Below are positions 25,877 through 35,154 of a stretch of DNA of 64,000 nt, in pieces; positions within the stretch are counted from its first letter, which is position 1, and every line of letters begins with the position of its first letter. The notes beneath the pieces are model-generated. The model had not been told where the DNA came from. It saw nothing but the letters and a program-made list of their open reading frames with translations, and made no database searches. The translations under genes were made by a program, and so were the position numbers. The stretch spans positions 1 through 64,000 of the forward strand of contig JACSRU010000095.1 of assembly GCA_014879575.1 (NCBI GenBank). Direction: 5' to 3'. This DNA comes from Chthoniobacterales bacterium (lineage in GTDB: Bacteria; Verrucomicrobiota; Verrucomicrobiia; Chthoniobacterales; Terrimicrobiaceae).

Positions 25877-28800
25877 ATGTCACGTCGTCACCCAGATTCT
25901 CTGATCTTCGATACCATCCGGCTGGAGGGCGGTCTTTTTGTGCCGGCGCTGCTGGAGAAGGCCGCGCGCGGCGACCATTCGGAGCAGGCCGCGGCCGATT
26001 ATCAACTGCCAAAGGGTCTGAGTCTGGCTGACGAACAAGGCCGCGCCTTTCGGATCGCGGGGGCGTTGTGGAAAAACTTCGATCCGGTTCGCGCCCGGAA
26101 GGATGTCGATGCATTGAAGGCCACCGTCGGTTTCGCTTCAGAACTCCTGCGCGACGCTCTCGATTACTCGGATTTTACGCTCTGTCCCACGCCCGTTGAA
26201 ATCCAGGGACGGCATTTCCCGATCACCGCTTTGTCCCGGGGCCGAGTTCCAGTCATCGTTGCCCCGCACGATCTGGATCTCGACACGCCCGATGAGCGGT
26301 TCGCCGTGATCGGCTCGGGAACTCGCCGAAAATCCGCCTATCAACTTGCCCAGCAATTCCTCAACGCCAGCGCGGATTGCACGTGGGCATTAGTGACCAA
26401 TGGTCGGCAAATCCGTCTCGTGCGCGATTCCGATACGCTCACGCGCCCGGCCTATCTGGAGTTTGATCTCGAACTCATCCTCGCCAACGACCGCTACGCC
26501 GATTTTGCCGCACTCTGGCGGATCGTCCACTCCAGCCGGGCGGGAACATCCGAGACTGACGGTGAGGCCTGCGTATGGGAACGGTGGAAGCTCGAGGGCG
26601 AGGCTCAGGGCGAACGCGTGCGGGCTGGGCTGCGGATCGGCGTTCAGGACGCACTGCTGGCCCTGGGAACCGGATTTCTTGAGGCAAACGGCAACGACCA
26701 ACTTCGCCGCCGCATCGAGTCGGGCGACCTGACCAAAGACTCCTATTTCCAGCAACTCCTTCGGCTCGTTTACCGCTTCCTGTTTCTTTTCACCGTTGAG
26801 GAACGGGGACTGCTCCATGCGCCTGATGACTCGGTCGAAGCTCGCGAGGCCCGTGGCATTTACGCGAAAGGCTATGCCCTGCGCCGTCTGCGGGATCGCT
26901 CGCTCCGGCGTGCGGGGTTCGACCGATTCACCGATCTCTGGGCGGGAATCAAGATCGTCTTCCGTGGACTTGCAAGCGGCGAACCCCGGCTTGCACTCCC
27001 CGCGCTGGGCGGTCTGTTCGCGGTCACCCAATGTCCCGACCTCGACGCGGCAGCGCTCGAAAATCGCGCGCTGCTCACCGCCATGCGGCATCTCCGCTGG
27101 TCGGTGGGAACTGGGGCACTGGCCGCGGTGGATTACCGGAACATGGGACCCGAGGAATTAGGCTCCGTTTACGAGAGCCTCCTTGAGCTGATACCGACCA
27201 TCGAACGGCCAGCTTGGCAATTTGGCTTCCTCGGAATCACCGACGAAGGCAGCAGCGACGGAAATGCCCGTAAGACCACTGGCAGCTACTACACGCCCGA
27301 TGCTCTCGTGCAGGAGCTTCTCGCCAGTGCGCTCGATCCTGTCATTGCGGCACGCATCGCCGCCCGCCCGGAAGACCCGACCACCGCTCTGCTGGAACTC
27401 ACGGTCATCGACCCCGCCTGCGGCAGCGCTCACTTCCTGCTCGGTGCCGCTCGCCGCATCGCGGAAAAGCTGGCCGAACTTCGCGCCGTGGAAGGCGCCG
27501 TGCGCCCGGAGGATTATCGCCATGCCCTCCGCGAGGTGATCGCCCACTGCGTCTATGGCGTGGACCGCAACCCCATGGCCATCGAGCTGGCCCGCACCGC
27601 GCTCTGGTTGGAAGGCTATGACCCCGGCCAACCGCTCTCCTTTCTCGATCACCACCTGGTCTGCGGTGACGCCCTGCTTGGGCTCATCGATTTCAAACAG
27701 CTTGAGGCCGGCATTCCGAACGACGCCTTCAAGCCGCTTTCCGGCGATCACGCGGAGACCTGCCGGAAACTGGCGGCGGAAAATCGCGTGGCGCTCAAGG
27801 ATCTGGCCTCCCGCCTCCGGGACAAAAGCGCCCGGCTTTTCGATACCGAGGAAGTTGAGGATGTCTTCGCGGCTCTCTCAGCCCTGGAGGCTATGCCGGA
27901 TGCGACGACCGCCGAGGTGGACGCGAAAAAGGCCGCCTACGACGCGTTCCGTAGTCGTGTCGGGGAGACCACCCTGGCCCAGGCCGCCGACCTCACCGCG
28001 GCGGCGTTCCTCACTCCCAAGGAAGGGCCGGCGGACGTGGAAACCTGCCCGACGACGTTGACGCTGCTCCAGACGCTCTTCCCGCAGAAGGGTGAGGCCA
28101 CCCCGGCGGACACGCTCGCGCGGGCGCACGCTCTTTGCCGCGAAGCTCGCGTTCTCCATTGGCCACTCACGTTTCCGCAGGTATTCGGGCGGGGTGGGTT
28201 CGATTGTGTGCTGGGCAATCCGCCGTGGGAACGCATCAAGCTCCAGGAGGAAGAGTTTTTCGCTTCGCGCGAACCGCTCGTTGCCAGCGCCAGGAACAAG
28301 GCCGAGCGCGGCCAGCGCATCCGCTGGCTCTCGGAGGGCAGTCTCGCCTATCACATTCACCAGATTGACGTTCCGCCCGAAGGCGACAAGGCGGAGCGTG
28401 CGCTCTATCGGGAGTTCATCACCGCCCGGCGGCTGGCCGAGGCGATGAGCGTCTTTGCTCACGTGGATGGCGACGAGGGAGGTCGTTTCCCGCTCACCGG
28501 AGTGGGCGACGTGAATACCTACGCGCTTTTCGCGGAGTTGTTCAAGCAGGTCACCCAACCCGCCGGACGCGCCGGGTTTATCGTGCCAATGGGCATCGCC
28601 ACCGATGACACGACAAAGGCATTCTTCGCGTCGGTGATAAGTCAGCGCCGACTCGCTCAGCTCATTGGCCTTTTCGAGATTCGCGCATGGTTCCCGGCTA
28701 CGGACGATCGGAAGGCGTTTTGCCTTATCACTTTGGGACACTCGGATAAGTCCCGCTTCATTTTCGACGTGAAGGCCATAGAGGACCTTCAGCAGGACGC

Positions 28801-30751
28801 TAAATGGATCGAACTCCCCCCGGAAGACCTTATTCTCATCAATCCCAACACACGCACCTGTCCCGTTTTCCGGGCTCGCGCCGATGCCGAGTTAACGCGT
28901 GCCATTTATCGGAGGGTTCCAGTAATCATTAAGGAAGCCCGCGACGGCAAACCGGAGAACAATCCGTGGAGCATTAAGTTTTCGACCATGTTTCACATGT
29001 CGAACGACAGCCATCTTTTCCTCAATTCGCCCGATTCCGACGCCGTGCCGCTCTACGAGGCTAAGATGATCCACCAATTCGATCACCGCTGGGCCACATA
29101 TACCCGCACTCCCGAGGGCGAACTCAACACGATCGATGTCACAAGCGTTCAGAAAGCCAATCCTGCCTTTACGGTCGTCCCACGCTATTGGGTTCCCCGC
29201 AGCGCAGTGGCCGATTCCATGCTGAGCAAGCAAGACCCGCTCTATCCGCTTCACATTGCAGCGCGGGAGAAACGTCGCGATGCCCTCGCATGGTGGTGTC
29301 GCTGCTGGCTGTGGGGGCATGAACTCCTGGCTGGACGCGAAGAAGCTGCTTCTCGCCTCCGCAAGGAGATGGACGATGCCCGTATCGTCAGCCACGACAC
29401 AATGGAAATCGTCATGGCCCACGAACCCGAGCTCCAGTGGGCCAAACACGCCGCCACCGCATTCCCGCTCACCGTCGAGGAACAGAGACTCCTCTGGATT
29501 CAGATTGAAGCCGACGGAGGGCTTATCTCCAGAGATCCGCGTGTCATTGGAGCTAAAAGTAGCGGGGAACTCGCGGAAGCTTGGGAGCACGTTACAGAAG
29601 AAGTCCTCGCGAGAAGGCGAAAGAAATGGCTTACAGGTTGGCGTCGCAATGCTCGCAACACGGACGAGCGCTCATTGATTTGTGCCGCAATGCCGGCGCA
29701 TGGAATTGGTGACAGTATATTTCTTTTTGTGACGCTTCAGGCAGACCACCTGGCGTCCGCATTCCTCGCGAATTGCAATTCCTTAGTTTTCGATTTTGTA
29801 ATGCGGCAGAAGCTAGCCGGGAGCAATCTCAGTTTCTACTACTTAAAACAGCTTCCCGCTCTCCCCCCTGAAGCCTACGCCCCAGCTGATCTAGCCTATA
29901 TTGTGCCTCGTGTTCTGGAACTGACCTACACCGCTCACGATATGCGTCCGTGGGCGGAAGATGTGGTCGCCAGTTTCCAGCGACAGTTCCCGCAGCATCC
30001 GCCCATCGTCGCCGATCCAACGCATCCCTTTCTTTTCGACGCCGAACGTCGCGCCGTAGTCCGGTCGGAACTCGACGCCTATTTTGCCAGACTCTACGGC
30101 CTCACGCGGAACGACCTCCGCTACATGCTCGATCCCGCGGATACGCATGGCGACGACTACCCGACAGAGACGTTTCGCGTTCTGAAGAAGAACGAGATCG
30201 ACCAATACGGCGAATACCGCACCCGCCGCCTGGTCCTCGAAGCCTGGGACCGACTTTTTCCCGAAGAAATTCCGGTTCGCCCGCCTCGGGTTCCGTTTCA
30301 AAAGAAGGACGCCAAGCTCTACGCATCCTTTTTGGTTTATGCCAGTATCACCCGTGCTCAAGGTCGGGTTCCCCTGCGCCGGATGGTCCGCTCATTCAGC
30401 TTGCTCAAGGATCCCAAGCGTCTGGTTTCCAGCCTCGATGCAACTCGAGCGAGCGAAGCCGAGACATGGATGGCGACTTTTAAAGAGCCGATTGGAGAAA
30501 TTCGGCTTCAGGGGATTTTAGAGGAATTGCGCGGACGGGACCAGGTTCGGATTTTGAAAGACGATCTGGACGAGTTGCTTGTGGTTTTCCGGCAGGGCGC
30601 AACAATTCCCACCATCCCCGCAGAAATCCTGGAGGACGCAGAAATTTCGGACCGCGCCGCCCAAATCGAATTGTCGCAGGAGGCGCCGCAGCCTGAAGAG
30701 GAACAGGAGGAGGAAATTCTCGAATATTTTGCTAATGCCCCGATGACCTAA
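25877..30751 (+). CDS. drmMI: Large N6-adenine DNA methyltransferase, DrmMI/PglX-like
   Basis: A 1624-residue class I methyltransferase. TTGSYYTPDALVQELL (about 467-482) opens the MTase core, motif I is VIDPACGSAHFLLGAA (about 510; Ala replaces the usual last Gly of DPACGSG), VYGVDRNPMAIELAR follows, and the catalytic motif is LGNPPWERIKLQEEEFF (about 780). NPPW indicates exocyclic amino, most likely N6-adenine, methylation. The N-terminal 450 residues (WALVTNGRQIRLVRDSD) and the long C-terminal part resemble Eco57I/PglX-type proteins and would contain target recognition. Expected role: mark self DNA and take part in restriction with the helicases. It starts six bases after drmD. Confidence 0.85.
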   Translation: MSRRHPDSLIFDTIRLEGGLFVPALLEKAARGDHSEQAAADYQLPKGLSLADEQGRAFRIAGALWKNFDPVRARKDVDALKATVGFASELLRDALDYSDFTLCPTPVEIQGRHFPITALSRGRVPVIVAPHDLDLDTPDERFAVIGSGTRRKSAYQLAQQFLNASADCTWALVTNGRQIRLVRDSDTLTRPAYLEFDLELILANDRYADFAALWRIVHSSRAGTSETDGEACVWERWKLEGEAQGERVRAGLRIGVQDALLALGTGFLEANGNDQLRRRIESGDLTKDSYFQQLLRLVYRFLFLFTVEERGLLHAPDDSVEAREARGIYAKGYALRRLRDRSLRRAGFDRFTDLWAGIKIVFRGLASGEPRLALPALGGLFAVTQCPDLDAAALENRALLTAMRHLRWSVGTGALAAVDYRNMGPEELGSVYESLLELIPTIERPAWQFGFLGITDEGSSDGNARKTTGSYYTPDALVQELLASALDPVIAARIAARPEDPTTALLELTVIDPACGSAHFLLGAARRIAEKLAELRAVEGAVRPEDYRHALREVIAHCVYGVDRNPMAIELARTALWLEGYDPGQPLSFLDHHLVCGDALLGLIDFKQLEAGIPNDAFKPLSGDHAETCRKLAAENRVALKDLASRLRDKSARLFDTEEVEDVFAALSALEAMPDATTAEVDAKKAAYDAFRSRVGETTLAQAADLTAAAFLTPKEGPADVETCPTTLTLLQTLFPQKGEATPADTLARAHALCREARVLHWPLTFPQVFGRGGFDCVLGNPPWERIKLQEEEFFASREPLVASARNKAERGQRIRWLSEGSLAYHIHQIDVPPEGDKAERALYREFITARRLAEAMSVFAHVDGDEGGRFPLTGVGDVNTYALFAELFKQVTQPAGRAGFIVPMGIATDDTTKAFFASVISQRRLAQLIGLFEIRAWFPATDDRKAFCLITLGHSDKSRFIFDVKAIEDLQQDAKWIELPPEDLILINPNTRTCPVFRARADAELTRAIYRRVPVIIKEARDGKPENNPWSIKFSTMFHMSNDSHLFLNSPDSDAVPLYEAKMIHQFDHRWATYTRTPEGELNTIDVTSVQKANPAFTVVPRYWVPRSAVADSMLSKQDPLYPLHIAAREKRRDALAWWCRCWLWGHELLAGREEAASRLRKEMDDARIVSHDTMEIVMAHEPELQWAKHAATAFPLTVEEQRLLWIQIEADGGLISRDPRVIGAKSSGELAEAWEHVTEEVLARRRKKWLTGWRRNARNTDERSLICAAMPAHGIGDSIFLFVTLQADHLASAFLANCNSLVFDFVMRQKLAGSNLSFYYLKQLPALPPEAYAPADLAYIVPRVLELTYTAHDMRPWAEDVVASFQRQFPQHPPIVADPTHPFLFDAERRAVVRSELDAYFARLYGLTRNDLRYMLDPADTHGDDYPTETFRVLKKNEIDQYGEYRTRRLVLEAWDRLFPEEIPVRPPRVPFQKKDAKLYASFLVYASITRAQGRVPLRRMVRSFSLLKDPKRLVSSLDATRASEAETWMATFKEPIGEIRLQGILEELRGRDQVRILKDDLDELLVVFRQGATIPTIPAEILEDAEISDRAAQIELSQEAPQPEEEQEEEILEYFANAPMT

Positions 30752-30765
30752 ACCCCATTCACCCC

Positions 30766-32823
30766 ATGAAACCCGTGCAACAAGAGCTTCGATTCGAGTG
30801 GATGACCAAGCCTTTCAAGGTGGATCCCGCCAAGCGGACACCAGGATTTTGGATTCAGGATCTGCTATTGCTTGAATCGATCACCGACCCGGGCGCCCAT
30901 AAAATTCGGCATTTTCGATTGCATCGAGGACTCAACATTCTCTGGGCAAAACCCTTCGATCCAGATGCGGCGGACGCGGGAAACGACGAGTCGTTCTCAG
31001 GACATGCGGCAGGGAAGACGCTTTTTTGCCGGATGCTGCGCTACCTCCTCGGTGAACGGCATCTTGGAAACGAAATCGTTCAGGAAAAAATCGCGTCCAA
31101 CTTTCCCAACGGTTGGGTTGTCGGGACGATCTTTATCGGCGAAACACCGTGGCTCGTGGGTCGTCCTTTCGAGGGAAAGCGCGGCCAATTCTCAGTCAAA
31201 GGGATGACGGTGGATGAGTTCCTCCAGAACTCAGAGCCGGAGAAAGAAGACTTCGATAAGTTTGAGGCCGCGCTCAATGAGGAGGTCATGCACCCGCTGA
31301 AAGTGCGGGCATTTCCAGACCGCCCGGGAGAGTTTATCTTCCAGCATTGGTTGCCGTGGCTGTCCCGCGACCAGGAGGCGCGTTTCGGAAGCGCGTCCCA
31401 ATGGCGCGAGGCGTCCAGCGGGGCTGAACCGCTTCTCACGGATTCTGAAGAACGCTCATTTCTCGTTCGCGCGATTCTGAATCTTATCGATCCTGAAGAA
31501 AAAAAGGAACTGGCCCACAATGCCAATCTGGTGAGAGAGCGCGACAAGCTTCGCGGGCGTATTCCAATCCTGGAAGATCGCGCGGGGACCGATCTTGCAA
31601 AACTTCGCACGGGGCTGAAATCATCCGGCCTCTCAGACGAATTCGCGGAGTCGCTTTCGCTGGAGGACGACCTGCTCGTTCCGACGATCAAAGCGAAGCT
31701 GGATGAAAAGCTGCGTGGCGTGCGGGCGTTGATCGAAGACATCCCCAGCGCGCGGGATGTGGATAAGCTACAAGTCAGTCTGACCCGCGCGACCGTAACC
31801 AGAGCGGGATTGGAACGCGACCTGACGGAGCTGGAGAAAGGGCTGGAAAAGCTGAACGCGGATTGGGCGAATTTTTCCAAACAAAAGCAGACCGAGGAGA
31901 TGGGTAGCCATTTCGAGAAGCTTCCGATTCCTCCGGGGTATTGCGGCGCTCCGATTCCATTGGCCGGAGCACAGCAGCCACCGTGTCGCCTCTGGCAGGA
32001 ATGGTCGAATCTCCCCGTAGACGCAAAGACCGGAGGCCCTTCCCTCGAGGCTTACAATCAAGAGATGGGGCGACGAGTGGCGCAGCAGCGATCTCAAATC
32101 GAGGCAAAAAAGCAGGAAATCAGTATGGCGAGTTCGTCCGAAACGACGGCCCAGCAGGCGTTAGGCGACGCGAACGAGAAGCGCCACAATCTTTTTGCCT
32201 ATCTCAAAACGCAGGAAACAACCTTTCAAGGGCTCATCGGGCTCGCAGAAAGCGCCCAGAGCGCCCACAAGGAGTTAAAAACGAGCCAAACCCAGCTCGA
32301 GAAAAAGGACGACGCAATCGACGAGTCCTACAAGAAGCAACAGGAGATTCGGGACAAGCAAAAGGGGGAGTTCTCCATATTTTCGGGCTACTTCGAGGGA
32401 ATCTGCCAGCACGTCTTGGGACGCGTGATTCATGGCTCGGTGCTCACCCGCAAAAGGCTCCTCCAATTGGACCTCAGCGACCGGGGACCTCTCACCAGCG
32501 CAGCAATCGAGACCATCAAGGTTCTGGCCTTGGATCTAGCGGCCGTCTGGTATTCGGCTGAGGGAAAGGGATTTCATCCGGGATTTTTGATTCACGATGG
32601 CCCTCGGGAAGCAGACATGGACGCATGGATATACCGCCGCTTTTTCACTTTCGTCACCAAACTCGAAGCCGCCTACGCCACCAGCCACGAGCCCGCGTTC
32701 CAATACATTATCACCACCACAGAGCCACCTCCCGAAGACATGCAACAGGGTAGATGGCTGCTCGAACCAACCTTGAGTGCGCAGAAGGCGGACGAGAGAC
32801 TGCTGAAAACGGACTTGAAATGA
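30766..32823 (+). CDS. SMC/Rad50-like coiled-coil ATPase of the defence operon
   Basis: A 685-residue protein. An N-terminal ATPase lobe has a P-loop variant, SGHAAGKTLFCRMLRYLLGE (about 78-97), with Ser where Gly usually opens the motif. Long heptad-like helices fill about 240-375 and 430-545 (TLDKE-type, rich in Glu/Lys/Gln). The C-terminal lobe has a possible Walker B and D-loop, GFLIHDGPREADMD (about 605-618). A CxxP-like turn near GYCGAPIPLAG lies in the middle, where Rad50 zinc hooks sit, but a true hook CxxC is not present. It lies 14 bases after the methylase. The methylase-plus-ATPase pairing recalls the Hma (helicase-methylase-ATPase) defence systems. Confidence 0.75.
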   Translation: MKPVQQELRFEWMTKPFKVDPAKRTPGFWIQDLLLLESITDPGAHKIRHFRLHRGLNILWAKPFDPDAADAGNDESFSGHAAGKTLFCRMLRYLLGERHLGNEIVQEKIASNFPNGWVVGTIFIGETPWLVGRPFEGKRGQFSVKGMTVDEFLQNSEPEKEDFDKFEAALNEEVMHPLKVRAFPDRPGEFIFQHWLPWLSRDQEARFGSASQWREASSGAEPLLTDSEERSFLVRAILNLIDPEEKKELAHNANLVRERDKLRGRIPILEDRAGTDLAKLRTGLKSSGLSDEFAESLSLEDDLLVPTIKAKLDEKLRGVRALIEDIPSARDVDKLQVSLTRATVTRAGLERDLTELEKGLEKLNADWANFSKQKQTEEMGSHFEKLPIPPGYCGAPIPLAGAQQPPCRLWQEWSNLPVDAKTGGPSLEAYNQEMGRRVAQQRSQIEAKKQEISMASSSETTAQQALGDANEKRHNLFAYLKTQETTFQGLIGLAESAQSAHKELKTSQTQLEKKDDAIDESYKKQQEIRDKQKGEFSIFSGYFEGICQHVLGRVIHGSVLTRKRLLQLDLSDRGPLTSAAIETIKVLALDLAAVWYSAEGKGFHPGFLIHDGPREADMDAWIYRRFFTFVTKLEAAYATSHEPAFQYIITTTEPPPEDMQQGRWLLEPTLSAQKADERLLKTDLK

Positions 32824-32907
32824 AACCAACGCACGTCCCGCCTCACTATCACAACAGGAGTTCAGTTGGTGTTTGATTGAGACTATAAAAATTCCGCACC
32901 ACCTAAA

Positions 32908-33588
32908 ATGGCACCAAAGAAGAAAACCAACCCAAAAGCGACGGAGCCGCCGCGCCTCAAGATTCTCGTTTCGTCTGCCGTGGTGGATTGGGACGAATTG
33001 CTGGAGAGCATCTATGCCCTTCTGGAAACCTACGGCTACGAGGTGATCATGTCCCACAAGGGCACTCTACCGGTGGAGCCCTCCGTGTCCGCCATGGACT
33101 CCTGCCTCAAGGCTGTTGAGGATTGTGATTTGTTTCTGGGCGTCATCCTTCCGCGATATGGTTCGGGAAAAGAGGACAAGGATGGTCTTTCAATCACGCA
33201 CCGAGAGGCAATCCGAGCGATTGAACTCAACAAGCCGAGATGGTTTCTCGTGCATGAGCATGTTTCCGTCGCCCGTGAGCTGCTGAGGCCGTATCGGGAC
33301 GAAAAAATCAAAGACCGTTTCACCCTCAAAAAGGGAATCGAGTTTGGGAGCACCCGCATTCTCTCGAATCTCCGCGTGTTGGACCTTTTCGAGCTGGCAA
33401 TGCGACACGACATCCCCGAGGTCAAGGATCGCAAGGGCAACTGGGTGCAACCTTACACGTCGGAGGACGACGCCCGGCTTTTTGTGTCAGCCCAGTTCCG
33501 CCGCTACCGGGAGATGTCCGAGAAGTATCTACCGAAACTGAAGGACACGGCTGCGATTCGCGGACGGATCAAAGGAGGCAAATCATGA
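32908..33588 (+). CDS. DUF4062 domain protein
   Basis: A 226-residue protein. RLKILVSSAVVDWDELLESI at the start, then DSCLKAVEDCDLFLGVILPRYG and SITHREAIRAIELNKPRWFLV, are the DUF4062 pattern, a Rossmann-like fold related to TIR domains and common as N-terminal sensor or effector in NACHT/defence proteins. Here it is alone, lacking an attached ATPase. It opens the second block of the defence island, 84 bases after the ATPase gene, and its stop overlaps the next start (ATGA), with a strong AAAGGAGG site serving the next gene. Confidence 0.8.
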   Translation: MAPKKKTNPKATEPPRLKILVSSAVVDWDELLESIYALLETYGYEVIMSHKGTLPVEPSVSAMDSCLKAVEDCDLFLGVILPRYGSGKEDKDGLSITHREAIRAIELNKPRWFLVHEHVSVARELLRPYRDEKIKDRFTLKKGIEFGSTRILSNLRVLDLFELAMRHDIPEVKDRKGNWVQPYTSEDDARLFVSAQFRRYREMSEKYLPKLKDTAAIRGRIKGGKS

Positions 33589-34955
33589 CCAAGGCGATCG
33601 AAAAGCTCCTCGAACAACCAGAATCCGAAACACTGGAGTTCAAGACGGGGAAGGTAAAACCAGCACAACTTGGAAAAGTCGTTTGCGGTATGCTCAATCA
33701 ACACGGTGGCGTGATTTTGTGGGGCGTGGATGACGAGGGAAGTCCGACCGGCATTACCGATGCCGAGGCTCGAGCCGTCGAGTTGAATAATTTCCTCATG
33801 CCCCGGATGAACCCGCGCCCGCTTTTCTCGGCCACGGCCCACCGGATTCGAGGGAAGGAAATTGTCGCCATCGACATCCCCGCCGGGACGGAAAAACCTT
33901 ACGCATTCGAGCGGGAGTTTTGGGTCCGTCTCGGCTCGTCCACGATGCGCGCCGCCCCCGAACAAAGCTCCCGGATGGTGGAACGCAGCGCAGTCGCGCT
34001 CGATCGCTGGGAACGAGAACCGCATCCCGGGTTCGATCTCACGGACTGCGACAGTGCCGAATTGAAGGAGGCACGGGATGAAATCATCAAGGCCGGACGA
34101 TTCGGCATTGATGTTCCTGCCGCCGATGTGGAACTCCTCGCCAAGTTGTATCTGCTAAAGAGCGGCCAGCTCACCAATGCCGCAGTCGTCCTGTTCGCGG
34201 CCAATCCTTTGGCATGGGCGCCGAATCTCTCGGTGAGAATCACCAGTCACATCCAAGGGGGGGAGGCGACTCACGACCGGATCCTCGAGGGTCCCGCCAT
34301 CCGTATCCTGCGGGAGGCGGTGGTCGTGATCCAGCAACGGACCGGCCGCTCAATTGCCTTTCCCAAGGGACAGCTCGAACGCGAAGAACGCTCCGCCTAT
34401 CCGCTTTACTCGCTTCGGGAAGGGTTGGTAAACGCCATGGTTCACCGGGACTACGAGACATCCGGTATCGGCGTGCTGGTCAGGATCTACGAAGATCGCC
34501 TGGAAATCGCCAACCCCGGCCAATTACCAGACGGCTGGACTGGTCAGGATCTGGGCCGGAAGGTCGAATCTCATCCCCGGAATCCCGACATCGCCCGGGT
34601 CTTTTATCTCCGAAAACTCATGGATCAACTTGGGCTGGGAACCCAGCGCATTGTGGACGAGTGCGTGTCCGGCGGAGCGAAATCTCCGAAATGGAAGCAA
34701 GAGAAGCACACTGTGACGCTCACCCTGTTCCCGGCACCCGAGTTGTCCGAACAGACGGCGCTGAATCCCAGACAGATGGAGTTCCTTAATTCCTTAAAGC
34801 TGGGAGCCCCTTTCAAGGCCGCTGACTACGAGAAGGCCACCTCGGTGAGCGCCCGCCAGGCTCGTCGTGATTTGGCCGAGTTGGAACGGATCGGCGCGCT
34901 CAAACGCACTGGCGCTGGACCGTCCACCGCCTACCAGCTCACCAGGAAACTCTGA
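33585..34955 (+). CDS. AlbA_2-domain ATP-binding protein (Schlafen/RecG-like regulator)
   Basis: A 456-residue protein of the AlbA_2 plus HATPase_c_4 architecture. Residues 10-125 (SETLEFKTGK, NQHGGVILWGVDDEGSPTGI) are the Schlafen AlbA_2 domain; about 250-370 (REGLVNAMVHRDYE, RIYEDRLEIANPGQLP, LGLGTQRIVDEC) is the ATP-binding part often mis-annotated as RecG; the last 70 residues (SVSARQARRDLAELERIGAL) form a winged helix. These proteins are frequently next to restriction or defence genes, as regulators or RNA/DNA-binding effectors. It overlaps the DUF4062 gene. Confidence 0.86.
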   Translation: MTKAIEKLLEQPESETLEFKTGKVKPAQLGKVVCGMLNQHGGVILWGVDDEGSPTGITDAEARAVELNNFLMPRMNPRPLFSATAHRIRGKEIVAIDIPAGTEKPYAFEREFWVRLGSSTMRAAPEQSSRMVERSAVALDRWEREPHPGFDLTDCDSAELKEARDEIIKAGRFGIDVPAADVELLAKLYLLKSGQLTNAAVVLFAANPLAWAPNLSVRITSHIQGGEATHDRILEGPAIRILREAVVVIQQRTGRSIAFPKGQLEREERSAYPLYSLREGLVNAMVHRDYETSGIGVLVRIYEDRLEIANPGQLPDGWTGQDLGRKVESHPRNPDIARVFYLRKLMDQLGLGTQRIVDECVSGGAKSPKWKQEKHTVTLTLFPAPELSEQTALNPRQMEFLNSLKLGAPFKAADYEKATSVSARQARRDLAELERIGALKRTGAGPSTAYQLTRKL

Positions 34956-35115
34956 TCCGGCCAAAATCCGGCCATATCTGGACAAGCCCATGCCACCACT
35001 TAATTTTGAGATGCTCCGAGCCGAAAACGAAGGCGGCATCGCTCTTTTCATCAGGCATTTACATGACTTTCAGAGAAGAGGCGTAAATCCGGCCAGAATC
35101 CGGCCATATCCGGCC
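34955..35115. repeat. Two long direct repeats built from ATCCGGCC units
   Basis: A 26-base unit, ATCCGGCCAnAATCCGGCC followed by ATATCyGG, occurs at 34955-34981 and again at 35087-35113. Each copy itself contains two or three ATCCGGCC modules. The repeats flank about 105 bases between the AlbA_2 gene and the DUF262 gene. The first begins on the last base of the AlbA_2 stop codon. Arrangement suggests a binding site or recombination-prone spacer; a short open frame through it is not considered a gene. Confidence 0.65.
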
Positions 35116-35154
35116 AAGGCATAAATCCACCCCAAATTACCCCTCCCGCAATTT

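Noticed and set aside
33585..34955. RecG DNA helicase
   Set aside because: The AlbA_2 and HATPase_c_4 architecture is often annotated as RecG, but there are no helicase motifs.
34867..35124. An 85-residue frame spanning the end of the AlbA_2 gene and the repeats
   Set aside because: It overlaps the AlbA_2 gene out of frame and its end is translated repeat.
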